Source: Arenibacter antarcticus
GTDB taxonomy: Bacteria; Bacteroidota; Bacteroidia; Flavobacteriales; Flavobacteriaceae
Direction of reading: 5' to 3'
Assembly (NCBI RefSeq): GCF_041320605.1
Contig: NZ_CP166679.1
Location: forward strand, 124,001 to 188,000
DNA: 64,000 bases
This document shows positions 1 to 9,367 of the stretch, one piece after another (positions within the stretch are counted from its first letter, which is position 1; each line of letters opens with the position of its first letter). The translations under genes were made by a program, and so were the position numbers. Below the pieces are notes generated by a model that did no database searches, was not told where the DNA came from, and was given only the letters and a program-made list of their open reading frames with translations.

Positions 1-1038
1 TATATCTCCATAATTGGTTAGCACCCACAAATTGTTCCTTAGGTCTTCATTTATATGGATTACCGTATTGGTACTTAAAGAAAACATGTTTAGGTCATTA
101 TGCCTATATATTCTCACTGCTCCAGATATGGGGTCTACCCTATATAGCCCATTACCGTCTGTACCCAACCATACAAAACCATCCACGTCACAATACATGG
201 CACTGAACAGCTCATTAATTTGGCCCTTTGGCTGGATTTTAAAAAGCGTATTCTGCACAAAGGCTTCCTTATCAAAATCATAAACTAAAATCCCCAAGCT
301 AACATAAGAGGATCCTACCCACAACCGATCTTGCTTATCTAAGAGCAACAAGGTATTGTCGGATAAGGAGTAATCATACGGGAAATTCAATATATTCTTG
401 GTTTTATCCTGTAAGTCATACAAATATATGGGCCCCTTATAAGTGCTTAGGATCAACTGCTTAGATTGTCTAACTACCATAGAGCTTATCCCATACCTAC
501 CATGTCCTGTAATTGGTATGCTGGTTATACTATCCATCTTTCTTTGGGCATGGTCATAAGAATAGACTACTCCCGTTTTCGTAGCCATCCAAATTTTATC
601 ACCATCGGGAGATACTTCCTCTATAGAATAATTCTTTGCAAATCCTTGTATATGTTGATCAAGGGGTGAAAATGTCCCATTCTTTTGCAAGAAAGAAAGG
701 TCTCCGTTAAGGGAAAGTGCCCAAATTACGCCGAGACCGTCCCTAAAAACAGATTTCACTTCATCGGAGGAAACCGCGTTGTTAAAAATGCGGTCTCTGG
801 GGATAAATTCAAAATTATAACCATCGTATTTGGATATTCCGGAGGCATGGGCCAACCAGATATACCCCATATCATCTTGAACCGAATGGGTGACCTTAAC
901 ACTTTGGTTGTTTATATTAAATGGTAGTCTTACGAAATTGGAAGGGTTTTGCGAAAAAAGAAACACTCCGCACATATGCATTATCAGCACAATAAGACGC
1001 CTTTTCCATACTACTGATTCCAATTTGGTGTGCATCAT
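1..1038 (-). CDS. reg_prop two-component sensor, N-terminal part (runs off the window)
   Basis: Reading the reverse strand from the double ATG at 1038-1033 gives 346 codons without a stop up to the window edge. The N-terminus has a short basic stretch and a hydrophobic segment ending LFSQ, a plausible signal peptide. The rest shows the recurring pattern of two-component-regulator propeller repeats (DDMGYIWLAH, GDKIWMATKTGVV, DGFVWLGTDGNGLYRV, NNLWVLTNYGDI). In Bacteroidota such periplasmic propellers usually sit in hybrid two-component systems that sense glycan fragments and switch on a neighbouring susCD locus. The gene is divergent from the GH109-SusCD locus that begins 215 bp away, which suggests it controls that locus. 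The kinase and DNA-binding parts lie outside the window, so whether this is a hybrid sensor or a simple histidine kinase cannot be seen. Confidence 0.85.
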   Translation of the reverse strand, partial: MMHTKLESVVWKRRLIVLIMHMCGVFLFSQNPSNFVRLPFNINNQSVKVTHSVQDDMGYIWLAHASGISKYDGYNFEFIPRDRIFNNAVSSDEVKSVFRDGLGVIWALSLNGDLSFLQKNGTFSPLDQHIQGFAKNYSIEEVSPDGDKIWMATKTGVVYSYDHAQRKMDSITSIPITGHGRYGISSMVVRQSKQLILSTYKGPIYLYDLQDKTKNILNFPYDYSLSDNTLLLLDKQDRLWVGSSYVSLGILVYDFDKEAFVQNTLFKIQPKGQINELFSAMYCDVDGFVWLGTDGNGLYRVDPISGAVRIYRHNDLNMFSLSTNTVIHINEDLRNNLWVLTNYGDI

Positions 1039-1253
1039 AAACTTTTCTTAATATAAGCATTTCTATTCTTATAAATTTCCCTAATAAACAAACATCTGAC
1101 AGGGGGTAAATTCAGCAAAAAGGGGGAATAATTTTACAGAACGCCAAAAGATCCCAAAAACCACCCCTAGAAAGCGAAAATAAGCCACTTTACTATTTAA
1201 CACAATATTAATATTTGTAAAACACAAATCAGTTGAATACTTATTAGGGAACT

Positions 1254-2618
1254 ATGAATCAGAGAAGAGACTTTATTAAAAAAACGGCAATTACCTCTGC
1301 TGGCCTCGCCATCCTGCCTAATCTATCCTTAGGGAATACTAGTAGGAAAGCAGCCCAAAAATTAAGGGTAGGTGTCATCGGGGTAGGCCTAAGAGGCACC
1401 AATCATTTGGAGAACCTTTTAAAAAGAGATGATGTATTGGTTACCGCTATTTGCGATATAGACCAGACTAGAATTGATCTAGCACAGCAACACATTGAAA
1501 AAGCTGGACATAAGAAGGTGAAAGCTTTTGGGAAGAACGACTTGGATTACAAGAACCTCTTGGCTTTAGCAGAAGTAGATGCCGTTGTTATAGCAACCCC
1601 ATGGTTATGGCATACTAAAATGGCCGTAGACAGTATGAAGGCAGGTAAATATACCGGTTTGGAAGTCTCTGCCGCCAATACTCTAGAGGAGTGTTGGGAT
1701 CTGGTAAATACCCATGAAGCAACCGGGAGCCATTTAATGTTACTGGAGAATGTAAACTACAGAAGGGATGTCTTGGCCGTATTAAATATGGTGAAGCAAA
1801 ATGTGTTTGGGGAATTGTTGCATTTCACCTGTGGGTATCAGCACGATTTAAGGGGTGTAAAATTCAACGATGGGAAAACCGCCTATGGTAAGGGAGCCGA
1901 ATTTGGCAAAGAGGGAATTTCAGAATCCGCATGGCGTACCCAACATTCCTTACTTAGGAATGCAGATGTATATCCCACCCATGGCTTGGGACCTATAGCT
2001 GTTATGGCCGATGTAAACAGGGGCAACAGATTACTTTCCCTAACCTCACACGCAACCAAAGGTGTAGGATTGAACAAATATATTGTGGAGACTGGAGGGA
2101 AAGACCATCCCAATGCCAAATTAAAATTTAAGCAAGGTGATATCATTACCTCCACCATTGAGACTGCTAATGGGGAGACCATTATTGTTACCCATAATGT
2201 TAACAATCCCCACCCCTATTCATTAGGGTTTAAGGTACAGGGCGCACAGGGATTGACCGATTTTGATGCCCACACCCAAAGGATTCATATAGAAGGAGTC
2301 ACAAAAGGACAAGGCTGGGAGGATATGGACACCTGGTTTGAGAAGTACGATCATCCGTTATGGAAGAAATTTGGTGATGGCGCTACCGAAGCCGGTCATG
2401 GAGGAATAGATTTCTTTGTTATAAATGCCTTTGTAGAATCTGCCAAGGAAAATATTGCCCCACCGATGGATGCATACGATGCAGCAGCATGGAGCGCAGT
2501 AACTCCCCTATCTGAACTCTCTATAGAGAATAATGGGGAGCCTCAAGATTTTCCAGATTTCACCAGAGGGAACTGGATCAAGAGAAAACCGTATAACTGG
2601 ATCAAGGATACCTATTAA
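1254..2618 (+). CDS. GH109-type alpha-N-acetylgalactosaminidase (Gfo/Idh/MocA fold)
   Basis: A 454-residue protein with a Tat-type leader (MNQRRDFIKKTAIT) followed by a Rossmann dinucleotide site GVGLRG at residues 43-48. It differs from ordinary Gfo/Idh/MocA dehydrogenases in lacking the EKP motif and in carrying blocks that I recognise from GH109 glycosidases: TLEECWDLVNT, ENVNYRRD, YQHDLRGVKFN, THGLGPIA, AGHGGIDFFV, DAYDAAAWSA and DFPDFTRGNW at the C-terminus. GH109 enzymes keep a tightly bound NAD+ and remove alpha-linked GalNAc (blood group A or mucin-type O-glycans) by an oxidation/elimination/reduction cycle. The Tat leader puts it in the periplasm after folding with its cofactor. It is the first gene of a plus-strand run continuing into susC 159 bp downstream. 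The family call is strong; the exact substrate is inferred. Confidence 0.85.
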   Translation: MNQRRDFIKKTAITSAGLAILPNLSLGNTSRKAAQKLRVGVIGVGLRGTNHLENLLKRDDVLVTAICDIDQTRIDLAQQHIEKAGHKKVKAFGKNDLDYKNLLALAEVDAVVIATPWLWHTKMAVDSMKAGKYTGLEVSAANTLEECWDLVNTHEATGSHLMLLENVNYRRDVLAVLNMVKQNVFGELLHFTCGYQHDLRGVKFNDGKTAYGKGAEFGKEGISESAWRTQHSLLRNADVYPTHGLGPIAVMADVNRGNRLLSLTSHATKGVGLNKYIVETGGKDHPNAKLKFKQGDIITSTIETANGETIIVTHNVNNPHPYSLGFKVQGAQGLTDFDAHTQRIHIEGVTKGQGWEDMDTWFEKYDHPLWKKFGDGATEAGHGGIDFFVINAFVESAKENIAPPMDAYDAAAWSAVTPLSELSIENNGEPQDFPDFTRGNWIKRKPYNWIKDTY

Positions 2619-2777
2619 GTCTCTGTGAGAAAAATTGTTGAGTGTCGTTAACGCTCGTTCTTAAATGCCCATTTCCGCTCCCAAGACTAAATTTTAAACA
2701 ATATAAAGAGCATACCTAAATAAATTAATAACCCTATTAAAATTGACCAAATATTAAGCTAAAAACAAACTAATTTT

Positions 2778-5700
2778 ATGAAACAAAGAACAATTTTTTA
2801 TAAAAAGAGCCCCCATTTGGTCTCTATAAAAAAACGAGGGAGGTATGATCTTGTACTTGCCTCCTTAATAACCGCCTTATTATTATTACCCATTAATAAT
2901 GCCTACAGTTCAGTTGCGGAAGCGAAAGATGATTTTGACCTTACTCAACAGTTAAGAACTATAAAAGGAACTATTACCGACGAAAATGGAAGTATCCTTT
3001 TTGGAGTAAACGTAGTAGTTCTAGGCTCTACAAGAGGAGTTCAATCCAATTTTGATGGAGAGTACGAAATTAAAGCCAATGAAGGCGATATTTTAGAATT
3101 CTCCTATATTGGGATGCAGTCTAAAAGAATCACTATTGCTGATCAGGAAGTAATAGACATAGTAATGGCCGAAGATGCCGAAGCCCTAGATGAAGTTGTC
3201 CTTGTAAGTTTTGGTAAGCAAAAGAAGGCCAGTGTAATTTCGTCCATTTCTACCGTAAAGCCGGCAGATTTAAAAATACCTTCCAGTAACTTAACTACCG
3301 CTTTGGCTGGTAATGTTGCGGGGGTAATTGCCTACCAAAGATCTGGAGAACCGGGTGCAGATAACGCCCAATTCTTTATTAGGGGGGTTACTTCTTTTGG
3401 TTATGGAAATAGTCCTCTAATCCTTATAGATGGTGTAGAATTAACCACTCAGGATTTAGCGCGCTTACAGCCAGATGATATTGCTTCTTTCTCCATCATG
3501 AAGGATGCAACGGCCACCTCTTTATATGGTGCCCGTGGTGCCAACGGTGTTATTTACGTAACTACCAAGGAAGGTGTTGAAGGTCCTGCGAGAATTAGCG
3601 CAAGATATGAGACCACCATGTCTCAAGCCACCCAAAACATAGATTTTGCAGATCCCATTACCTATATGAGGATGCACAATGAGGCTATAAAAACTAGGGA
3701 CCCATTGGGTATATCCAAATACTCCCTAGAAAAAATAGATAAAACAATTGCTGGGGTGGACCCTATCCTTTATCCAAGTACAGATTGGCAAAAGGAATTA
3801 TTTAAGGACTATACCATTAACAAACGCTTTAATTTCAGTATTAATGGTGGTGGTAAAGTAGCCAAATACTATGTTTCATTAGCAGCTAGCCAAGATAATG
3901 GTGTTTTAGATGTGCCAAAAGTGAGCAATTTTAATAGCAATATAGATTATAAGCAATTTCAGTTACGGTCCAATACAAATATAGGCCTTACGGAAACCAC
4001 CAAATTAAAATTGAGCTTTATTGGGAATTATGATGATTATTCAGGTCCTCTGGATTCTGGACAAGACATTTATGGGAAAGTAATGAGAAGTAACCCAGTC
4101 CTATTTAGGCCTTTTTATGAAAAAGATGAAACCAATTCCTATATAAACCATATTCTTTTTGGGAATTATGATAATGGGAACTACCTGAACCCTTATGCCG
4201 ATATGGTTAAGGGCTACAAAGAGTCAGGTTCTTCCAAAATTATCTCCCAAATTGAATTGGAGCAAGACCTAAGTGCAGTTGTTGATGGTTTAATGGGGAA
4301 AGTAGTGGTAAATGCCAATAGGGAATCCGGAAATGGTGTAAATAGGTCCTATAGACCATATTTCTACGAGCCAAGAATTAATCCGGTAACCGATAAGATG
4401 ATTTTAACCCCATTAAATGAGGAGTTTGGTACGGAATATTTGGATTATGTAGAAACAGGAAAGTTTGTACATTCTTCCTCTTACCTAGAGTCTTCTTTAA
4501 CGTATAACAAAAACATCAACGATTTGTACGATGTTTCCGGGATGCTTGTATATACTATGAACAACAGAAGGATTTCCGGTGCTGGAAACCTTCAGGAGTC
4601 CCTACCTTATAGGAATATGGGATTGGCAGGACGTTTTACGCTCTCTAGTCGCGATAAATACTTTGGGGAGTTCACCTTTGGATACAATGGATCTGAACGT
4701 TTTCACAAAAAGGAACGTTGGGGTTATTTCCCGTCTTTAGCTGCTGGCTGGATCGTGTCTAACGAAGATTTCTTTGAAGAGTATAAAGATAAAGTCAACT
4801 TGTTGAAATTTAAGGTCACTTATGGTTTAGTGGGTAATGATCAGATTGGAAGTGCTGCCGATAGATTTTTCTATTTATCACAAGTAAACTTAAACGATTC
4901 TCGTTACGGGTTTGTTTCCGGTACTGATTTTGACAATTACTCTACTGGGGTTTCCATACAAAGATATCCCAATGAAAATATCACTTGGGAAACGGCAGAG
5001 AAATTTAACCTAGGAATTGAAGTTGGACTCTTCAATAAATTTACGCTAGAAGCCGATTATTTTACCGAGCATAGGTCCAATATTTTGGCCAACCGTATCA
5101 TAACCGCCAGTATGGGATTGGAGAGCAGTGTTAAAGCCAATATTGGTGAAGCTAAAAGTAGTGGTATTGATGGTTCATTGGTGTACAATAATAGTTTTAG
5201 CAGCGGATTTTGGTTGCAGGCAAGGGCTAACTTTACCTATTCTACTAATGAGATCACAAAAATGGAGGAGCCTGATTATACGGACACCCCATGGCTTTCA
5301 CGTGTAGGACAACCTATTAACCAACAATGGGGTTATGTAGCTGAACGTTTGTTTGTTGATCAAGATGAAGTAAACAATTCTCCCGTACAATCTTTTGGTG
5401 AGTATGCTGGAGGTGATATTAAGTATAAGGATATTAATGGCGACGGAAGGATTTCTGGATTAGACAGGGTGCCTATTGGAAACCCAACTTCACCAGAAAT
5501 CGTTTACGGATTTGGGGCATCTGCAGGTTATAAAGGTTTTGACCTTTCTGTTTTCTTTCAAGGTATAGGAAACGAATCCTTCTGGATCAACCCATACAAC
5601 ACAGCACCCTTTGTGGATATTTTCCCTGGTGGAAATGCAAACAATCAGTTGCTTCAAGTTTGGGCAGACAGTTATTGGTCTGAAGACAATAGAGATATAT

Positions 5701-5990
5701 ATGCCAAGTGGCCTAGATTGTCTACCTCTAACATAGGAAATAATACCCAGACCAGTACTTGGTTTATGCAAGACGGTACCTTCCTAAGATTAAAGTCTTT
5801 GGAAATAGGTTATACCCTTCCGGACAAATTACTGAATAAAATGAAAATGAGCCAAGTTAGAATTTATATGACGGGTAATAATTTATTATCCTTCAGCCAA
5901 TTTAAACTTTGGGATCCAGAAATGGGTGGAAATGGTTTAGGGTATCCCATCCAAAGAGTTATTAATGCAGGTATTCAAATATCATTATAA
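2778..5990 (+). CDS. SusC/RagA-family TonB-dependent outer-membrane transporter
   Basis: A 1070-residue protein with an N-terminal signal segment, a carboxypeptidase-D-regulatory-like domain (about residues 62-140, with TRGVQSNFDGEYEI and SYIGMQ), then a TonB-box-like stretch LDEVVLVSFGKQKKA, a plug domain (about 150-260, including FFIRGV, LILIDG and YGARGANGVIYVTTKEG) and a long beta-barrel ending in an aromatic-rich strand. This is the standard SusC arrangement: a TonB-powered barrel importing oligosaccharides or glycopeptides together with its SusD lid. SusD starts 11 bp downstream, so the two are surely co-transcribed. The cargo is probably a GalNAc-containing glycan or glycopeptide, judging from the GH109 and M60 neighbours. 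Confidence 0.95.
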   Translation: MKQRTIFYKKSPHLVSIKKRGRYDLVLASLITALLLLPINNAYSSVAEAKDDFDLTQQLRTIKGTITDENGSILFGVNVVVLGSTRGVQSNFDGEYEIKANEGDILEFSYIGMQSKRITIADQEVIDIVMAEDAEALDEVVLVSFGKQKKASVISSISTVKPADLKIPSSNLTTALAGNVAGVIAYQRSGEPGADNAQFFIRGVTSFGYGNSPLILIDGVELTTQDLARLQPDDIASFSIMKDATATSLYGARGANGVIYVTTKEGVEGPARISARYETTMSQATQNIDFADPITYMRMHNEAIKTRDPLGISKYSLEKIDKTIAGVDPILYPSTDWQKELFKDYTINKRFNFSINGGGKVAKYYVSLAASQDNGVLDVPKVSNFNSNIDYKQFQLRSNTNIGLTETTKLKLSFIGNYDDYSGPLDSGQDIYGKVMRSNPVLFRPFYEKDETNSYINHILFGNYDNGNYLNPYADMVKGYKESGSSKIISQIELEQDLSAVVDGLMGKVVVNANRESGNGVNRSYRPYFYEPRINPVTDKMILTPLNEEFGTEYLDYVETGKFVHSSSYLESSLTYNKNINDLYDVSGMLVYTMNNRRISGAGNLQESLPYRNMGLAGRFTLSSRDKYFGEFTFGYNGSERFHKKERWGYFPSLAAGWIVSNEDFFEEYKDKVNLLKFKVTYGLVGNDQIGSAADRFFYLSQVNLNDSRYGFVSGTDFDNYSTGVSIQRYPNENITWETAEKFNLGIEVGLFNKFTLEADYFTEHRSNILANRIITASMGLESSVKANIGEAKSSGIDGSLVYNNSFSSGFWLQARANFTYSTNEITKMEEPDYTDTPWLSRVGQPINQQWGYVAERLFVDQDEVNNSPVQSFGEYAGGDIKYKDINGDGRISGLDRVPIGNPTSPEIVYGFGASAGYKGFDLSVFFQGIGNESFWINPYNTAPFVDIFPGGNANNQLLQVWADSYWSEDNRDIYAKWPRLSTSNIGNNTQTSTWFMQDGTFLRLKSLEIGYTLPDKLLNKMKMSQVRIYMTGNNLLSFSQFKLWDPEMGGNGLGYPIQRVINAGIQISL

Positions 5991-6001
5991 AAAAAACAAT
6001 C

Positions 6002-7894
6002 ATGAGAAATAATAAGTCTTTATTAATTTTCTTTTTCGTCACCTTGTTAACATCGTGCGATAAAGATTATTTGGACATCGTTCCAGATAACCTGGCAACT
6101 GTAGATCTAGCCTTTTCTAACCGATACAACGCAGAAAAATACTTGGCTACCTGTTATAGCTATTTGCCAAATGAAAGCGGTATAAATCAAAATCCGGCAT
6201 TAAATTCGGGAGATGAAATTTGGTATCCAGATACCCAAAGGAACTCTAATGGCCCCACTGTGGCCCAAGGTTTCCAAAACATTAGCAACCCAAGATTTGA
6301 TTATTGGGTCGGTAGTTGGGGTGGTAAATCTTTATATATCGCGATTAGAAATTGTAATATATTTTTAGAGAATGTAGAAAGTGTACCTGGAGTGGATCAA
6401 TTTGTAAAAACCAAATGGACGGCAGAGGTGAATTTTCTAAAAGCGTATTACCATTTCTATTTGCTACGGATGTACGGGCCCATCGTGATTAACGACGAGG
6501 CAATATCCGTATCTGCTTCTACTGAAGATACAAGAGTAAATAGGAATACCTTGGAAGAATCTTTTGAGTATGTTATTGCTACTATGGATAAGGCCATTAC
6601 CGGTCTTCCCGAGACCCTACAATTTGAAGATGAGGAAATGGGACGTATAACCAAGCCTATTGCTGCGGCAATAAAGGCAAGGATTTTAATGGAGTATGCA
6701 AGCCCCCTGTTCAACGGGAATCCTGTTTATAACAGTGTTAAAAATGCAGAAGGCAAACAAATGTTCCCTACTAGCTTTGATGCCTCTAAATGGCAAAGAG
6801 CCGCAGATGCAACTAAAGTGGCCATTGATTTGGCAGAAAGTGTTGGGATTTCGCTTTTTCAAAAAGAAGATTATTTAGATCCTTTGGAACAGAACGACAC
6901 CACCTTGCTAAAATCTGCCCTAAGAAGCAGGGTTACAGAAAGATGGAACAAAGAAATAATTTGGGGATCTACTGAATTTAGTTCGTTCCTACAATTTTCA
7001 GCAATGCCTAGATTGTATCCATATACTACCAATCCAGTGGCTTCAAACCATGCTCCTACTTTGAGGATTGCTGAAATGTATTATACCGAAAATGGCGTGC
7101 CTATTGAGGAAGATGTGAACTATGACTATACCAATAGATATAAGACCAAACAAGCATCTGGTAAGGACCGCTTTTATATTGAGCCAGGACAGAAAACAGC
7201 TGTTTTAAACTTTAATAGGGAAACCAGATTCTATGCAGATCTTTCATTTGACAGAGGTGTTTGGTTTGGCAACGGAAGGGAATTGGATACTGACCCATGG
7301 TATATACGGGCAAGAAGAGGAGAGTTTGCTTCTATTTTTGAGATTAACAACCATTCCGTTACCGGTTATTGGCCCAAGAAATTGGTTAGCATGAAAACTA
7401 CCGTAAAAAGCGGTACCGATTTTAGTGCTTACAGATACGCTTTCCCTATAATACGTTTGGCAGATCTTTACTTATATTATGCTGAAGCATTAAACGAGGT
7501 AAAAGGAGCGCCAGACAATGAGGTATACAGGTATATAGACCTAGTAAGAGAAAGAGCTGGCTTGAACGGAGTAGTGAGTAGTTGGGCGCAATTTTCCAAA
7601 GATCCTAGTAAACCAACAACCAAAGAAGGGATGAGAGATATTATTCGGCGCGAACGAATGATCGAAATGTCATTTGAAGGGAATAGGTATTGGGATCTTA
7701 GAAGATGGAAATTATTGGAGCAGTATATGAACAAACCTATCAGAGGCTGGAGTGTTTTGGTAAATGACCTAGACGATTATTATACGGTTAGGGTATTACA
7801 TAATCCCACTTTTAATCAAAAAGATTATTTGTGGCCCATTAAGGAGGAAGAATTGATCAATAACCCCAACCTTCAGCAAAATCCAGGATGGTAA
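6002..7894 (+). CDS. SusD/RagB-family surface glycan-binding lipoprotein
   Basis: A 630-residue lipoprotein: the signal peptide ends LLTSCDKDYLDIVPDN, with the lipidated cysteine followed by the usual DxLDxxP-type SusD start. The C-terminal part has the typical SusD_RagB blocks (IRLADLYLYYAEALNEV, RYIDLVRERAGL, RRERMIEMSFEGNRYWDLRRW, LWPIKEEELINNPNLQQNPGW). It forms the hinged lid over the SusC barrel encoded just upstream and captures the substrate at the cell surface. Confidence 0.95.
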   Translation: MRNNKSLLIFFFVTLLTSCDKDYLDIVPDNLATVDLAFSNRYNAEKYLATCYSYLPNESGINQNPALNSGDEIWYPDTQRNSNGPTVAQGFQNISNPRFDYWVGSWGGKSLYIAIRNCNIFLENVESVPGVDQFVKTKWTAEVNFLKAYYHFYLLRMYGPIVINDEAISVSASTEDTRVNRNTLEESFEYVIATMDKAITGLPETLQFEDEEMGRITKPIAAAIKARILMEYASPLFNGNPVYNSVKNAEGKQMFPTSFDASKWQRAADATKVAIDLAESVGISLFQKEDYLDPLEQNDTTLLKSALRSRVTERWNKEIIWGSTEFSSFLQFSAMPRLYPYTTNPVASNHAPTLRIAEMYYTENGVPIEEDVNYDYTNRYKTKQASGKDRFYIEPGQKTAVLNFNRETRFYADLSFDRGVWFGNGRELDTDPWYIRARRGEFASIFEINNHSVTGYWPKKLVSMKTTVKSGTDFSAYRYAFPIIRLADLYLYYAEALNEVKGAPDNEVYRYIDLVRERAGLNGVVSSWAQFSKDPSKPTTKEGMRDIIRRERMIEMSFEGNRYWDLRRWKLLEQYMNKPIRGWSVLVNDLDDYYTVRVLHNPTFNQKDYLWPIKEEELINNPNLQQNPGW

Positions 7895-8023
7895 TCCCTA
7901 ATTTTCTAATTGCATAAATTATGAAATCGGACATATTCCATTTAGATACTGAACAAGATGTTAGATATACTGTCCCGAAAAATATTAGGACCTCTAACGA
8001 CAAAAACATTAAAATATAAACAA

Positions 8024-9220
8024 ATGAAAAAAATAGTTAGCCTTATATTGATCAGCTTCTTTGTTATGGCTGGTTGCGAAGAAGATTACGAACATTTACC
8101 CACGGCCAAAGATAGCGTTGCGCCCAAGCAGATAGAGAATTTACAGTACGAACCCATACATGGTGGATTTAATATATCCTATGATATTCCTTCAGACAAG
8201 GATGTTCTCTATGTAAAAGCCACCTATGTTAACACTAAAGGGGAAACTTCAGAAGTAAGGGCATCAGCCTACAATAACAAGCTTCAAATTTTAGGGTTTG
8301 GGGATACTTCCGAAAGAACCATAGATGTTTATGTAGTGGACCGGTCCGAAAACGTGTCCAAGCCTGTCACCTTTAAAGCGCAACCATTAGAATCACCTGT
8401 AAACGTCATTAAAGAATCAATGGACATTTCGGCAGATTTTGGGGGAGCCAAATTTCATTGGATCAATGAGTTGAAAACACCTATTTCAATATTGTTGTTC
8501 ACAGCTGATAATAAAGGGGTATGGAAAGAAGTTCAGACGGTGTACACTTCCCAATCGGAAACCAGTACCGCTATTAGAGGGTTTGAATCGGTTCCTACGA
8601 AGTTTGCCGCACTAATCAGGGATAGGTATGACAATACTACCGATACCATCTACCCGGGGACAACCGATAAAATGTTAACGCCCCTATTTGAAGAACGCTT
8701 GGACAAAACTAAGTTCAAAAAAATTGTTCTTGCCGATGATACTAATTGGGATGCATGGGAAGGCGATTATTACCATTTCTTTGATGATAAATTGGAAACC
8801 ATTGTACATACCCAAGGAGATCATCCGTTTCCTCAAATTTATACTATAGACCTAGGCGTTACGGTAAAATTAAGCAGGTTTATTGTACACCAACGTTACA
8901 CCCCACAAACCCATTTTGGTTTCACCCATGGTAATCCTAAGAAATATACACTTTATGGTGCCAAGGAATTACCGGCAGACAGTGGTGGTTTTGAAGGCTG
9001 GATCAAATTAAAGGAATGTGAGTCCGTTAAGCCTTCAGGTTTACCTATAGGTCAAAATAGCGATGAAGATATTGCGCAGCTAGACTTAGGGGATGAATAT
9101 ACTTTTGAACTGGAAGTACCAGAGCTAAGATATTTTAGGATGGCCGTAGAAGACACATGGGATGGTGCAGGTTATATTAATGCATCCCAAATTACCTTCT
9201 GGGGAAATATCACTAACTAA
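8024..9220 (+). CDS. Surface-type lipoprotein, DUF4959/DUF5126/DUF5000 architecture
   Basis: The ATG at 8024 is chosen over an in-frame upstream ATG at 7958 because it directly starts a clean lipoprotein signal (MKKIVSLILISFFVMAGCEEDY). The mature protein begins with a fibronectin-like DUF4959 region (APKQIENLQYEP...GGFNISYDIP), has a middle DUF5126-like region (about 130-220) and a C-terminal DUF5000/discoidin-like beta-sandwich (FPQIYTIDLGVTVKLSRFIVHQR to the end). Such proteins follow susD in many Bacteroidota loci and act, or are thought to act, as extra surface glycan-binding proteins. It lies 129 bp after susD on the same strand. Domain boundaries are by eye. Confidence 0.82.
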   Translation: MKKIVSLILISFFVMAGCEEDYEHLPTAKDSVAPKQIENLQYEPIHGGFNISYDIPSDKDVLYVKATYVNTKGETSEVRASAYNNKLQILGFGDTSERTIDVYVVDRSENVSKPVTFKAQPLESPVNVIKESMDISADFGGAKFHWINELKTPISILLFTADNKGVWKEVQTVYTSQSETSTAIRGFESVPTKFAALIRDRYDNTTDTIYPGTTDKMLTPLFEERLDKTKFKKIVLADDTNWDAWEGDYYHFFDDKLETIVHTQGDHPFPQIYTIDLGVTVKLSRFIVHQRYTPQTHFGFTHGNPKKYTLYGAKELPADSGGFEGWIKLKECESVKPSGLPIGQNSDEDIAQLDLGDEYTFELEVPELRYFRMAVEDTWDGAGYINASQITFWGNITN

Positions 9221-9251
9221 TAGGAAAAATAAAATGAAATGAGTCATAAGA

Positions 9252-9295
9252 GTTTATCATTTCGATCCAATAAGTATTGTTAAGAAATGATAAAC
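9252..9295. repeat. Intergenic inverted repeat
   Basis: Twelve-base perfect arms GTTTATCATTTC (9252-9263) and GAAATGATAAAC (9284-9295) enclose a 20-base loop between two lipoprotein genes of the same operon. No T-tract follows on the plus strand, so it is not a classical terminator. It may be a processing or mRNA-stability structure. A second degenerate element (CCCGCCTG...GTCGGGCAGG, 9309-9335) follows immediately. Confidence 0.5.
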
Positions 9296-9367
9296 ATGAC
9301 GAATTTCACCCGCCTGAATGACGTAGTCGGGCAGGTCTGAGTAAAACAATCAAATACATATAAACAG

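Noticed and set aside
14-927. Three plus-strand ORFs of 67-89 codons
   Set aside because: They lie opposite the continuous minus-strand reg_prop sensor reading frame and show no protein-like pattern.
7958-8023. Upstream ATG for the DUF4959/5000 lipoprotein
   Set aside because: It would put 22 residues ahead of a clean lipoprotein signal peptide.
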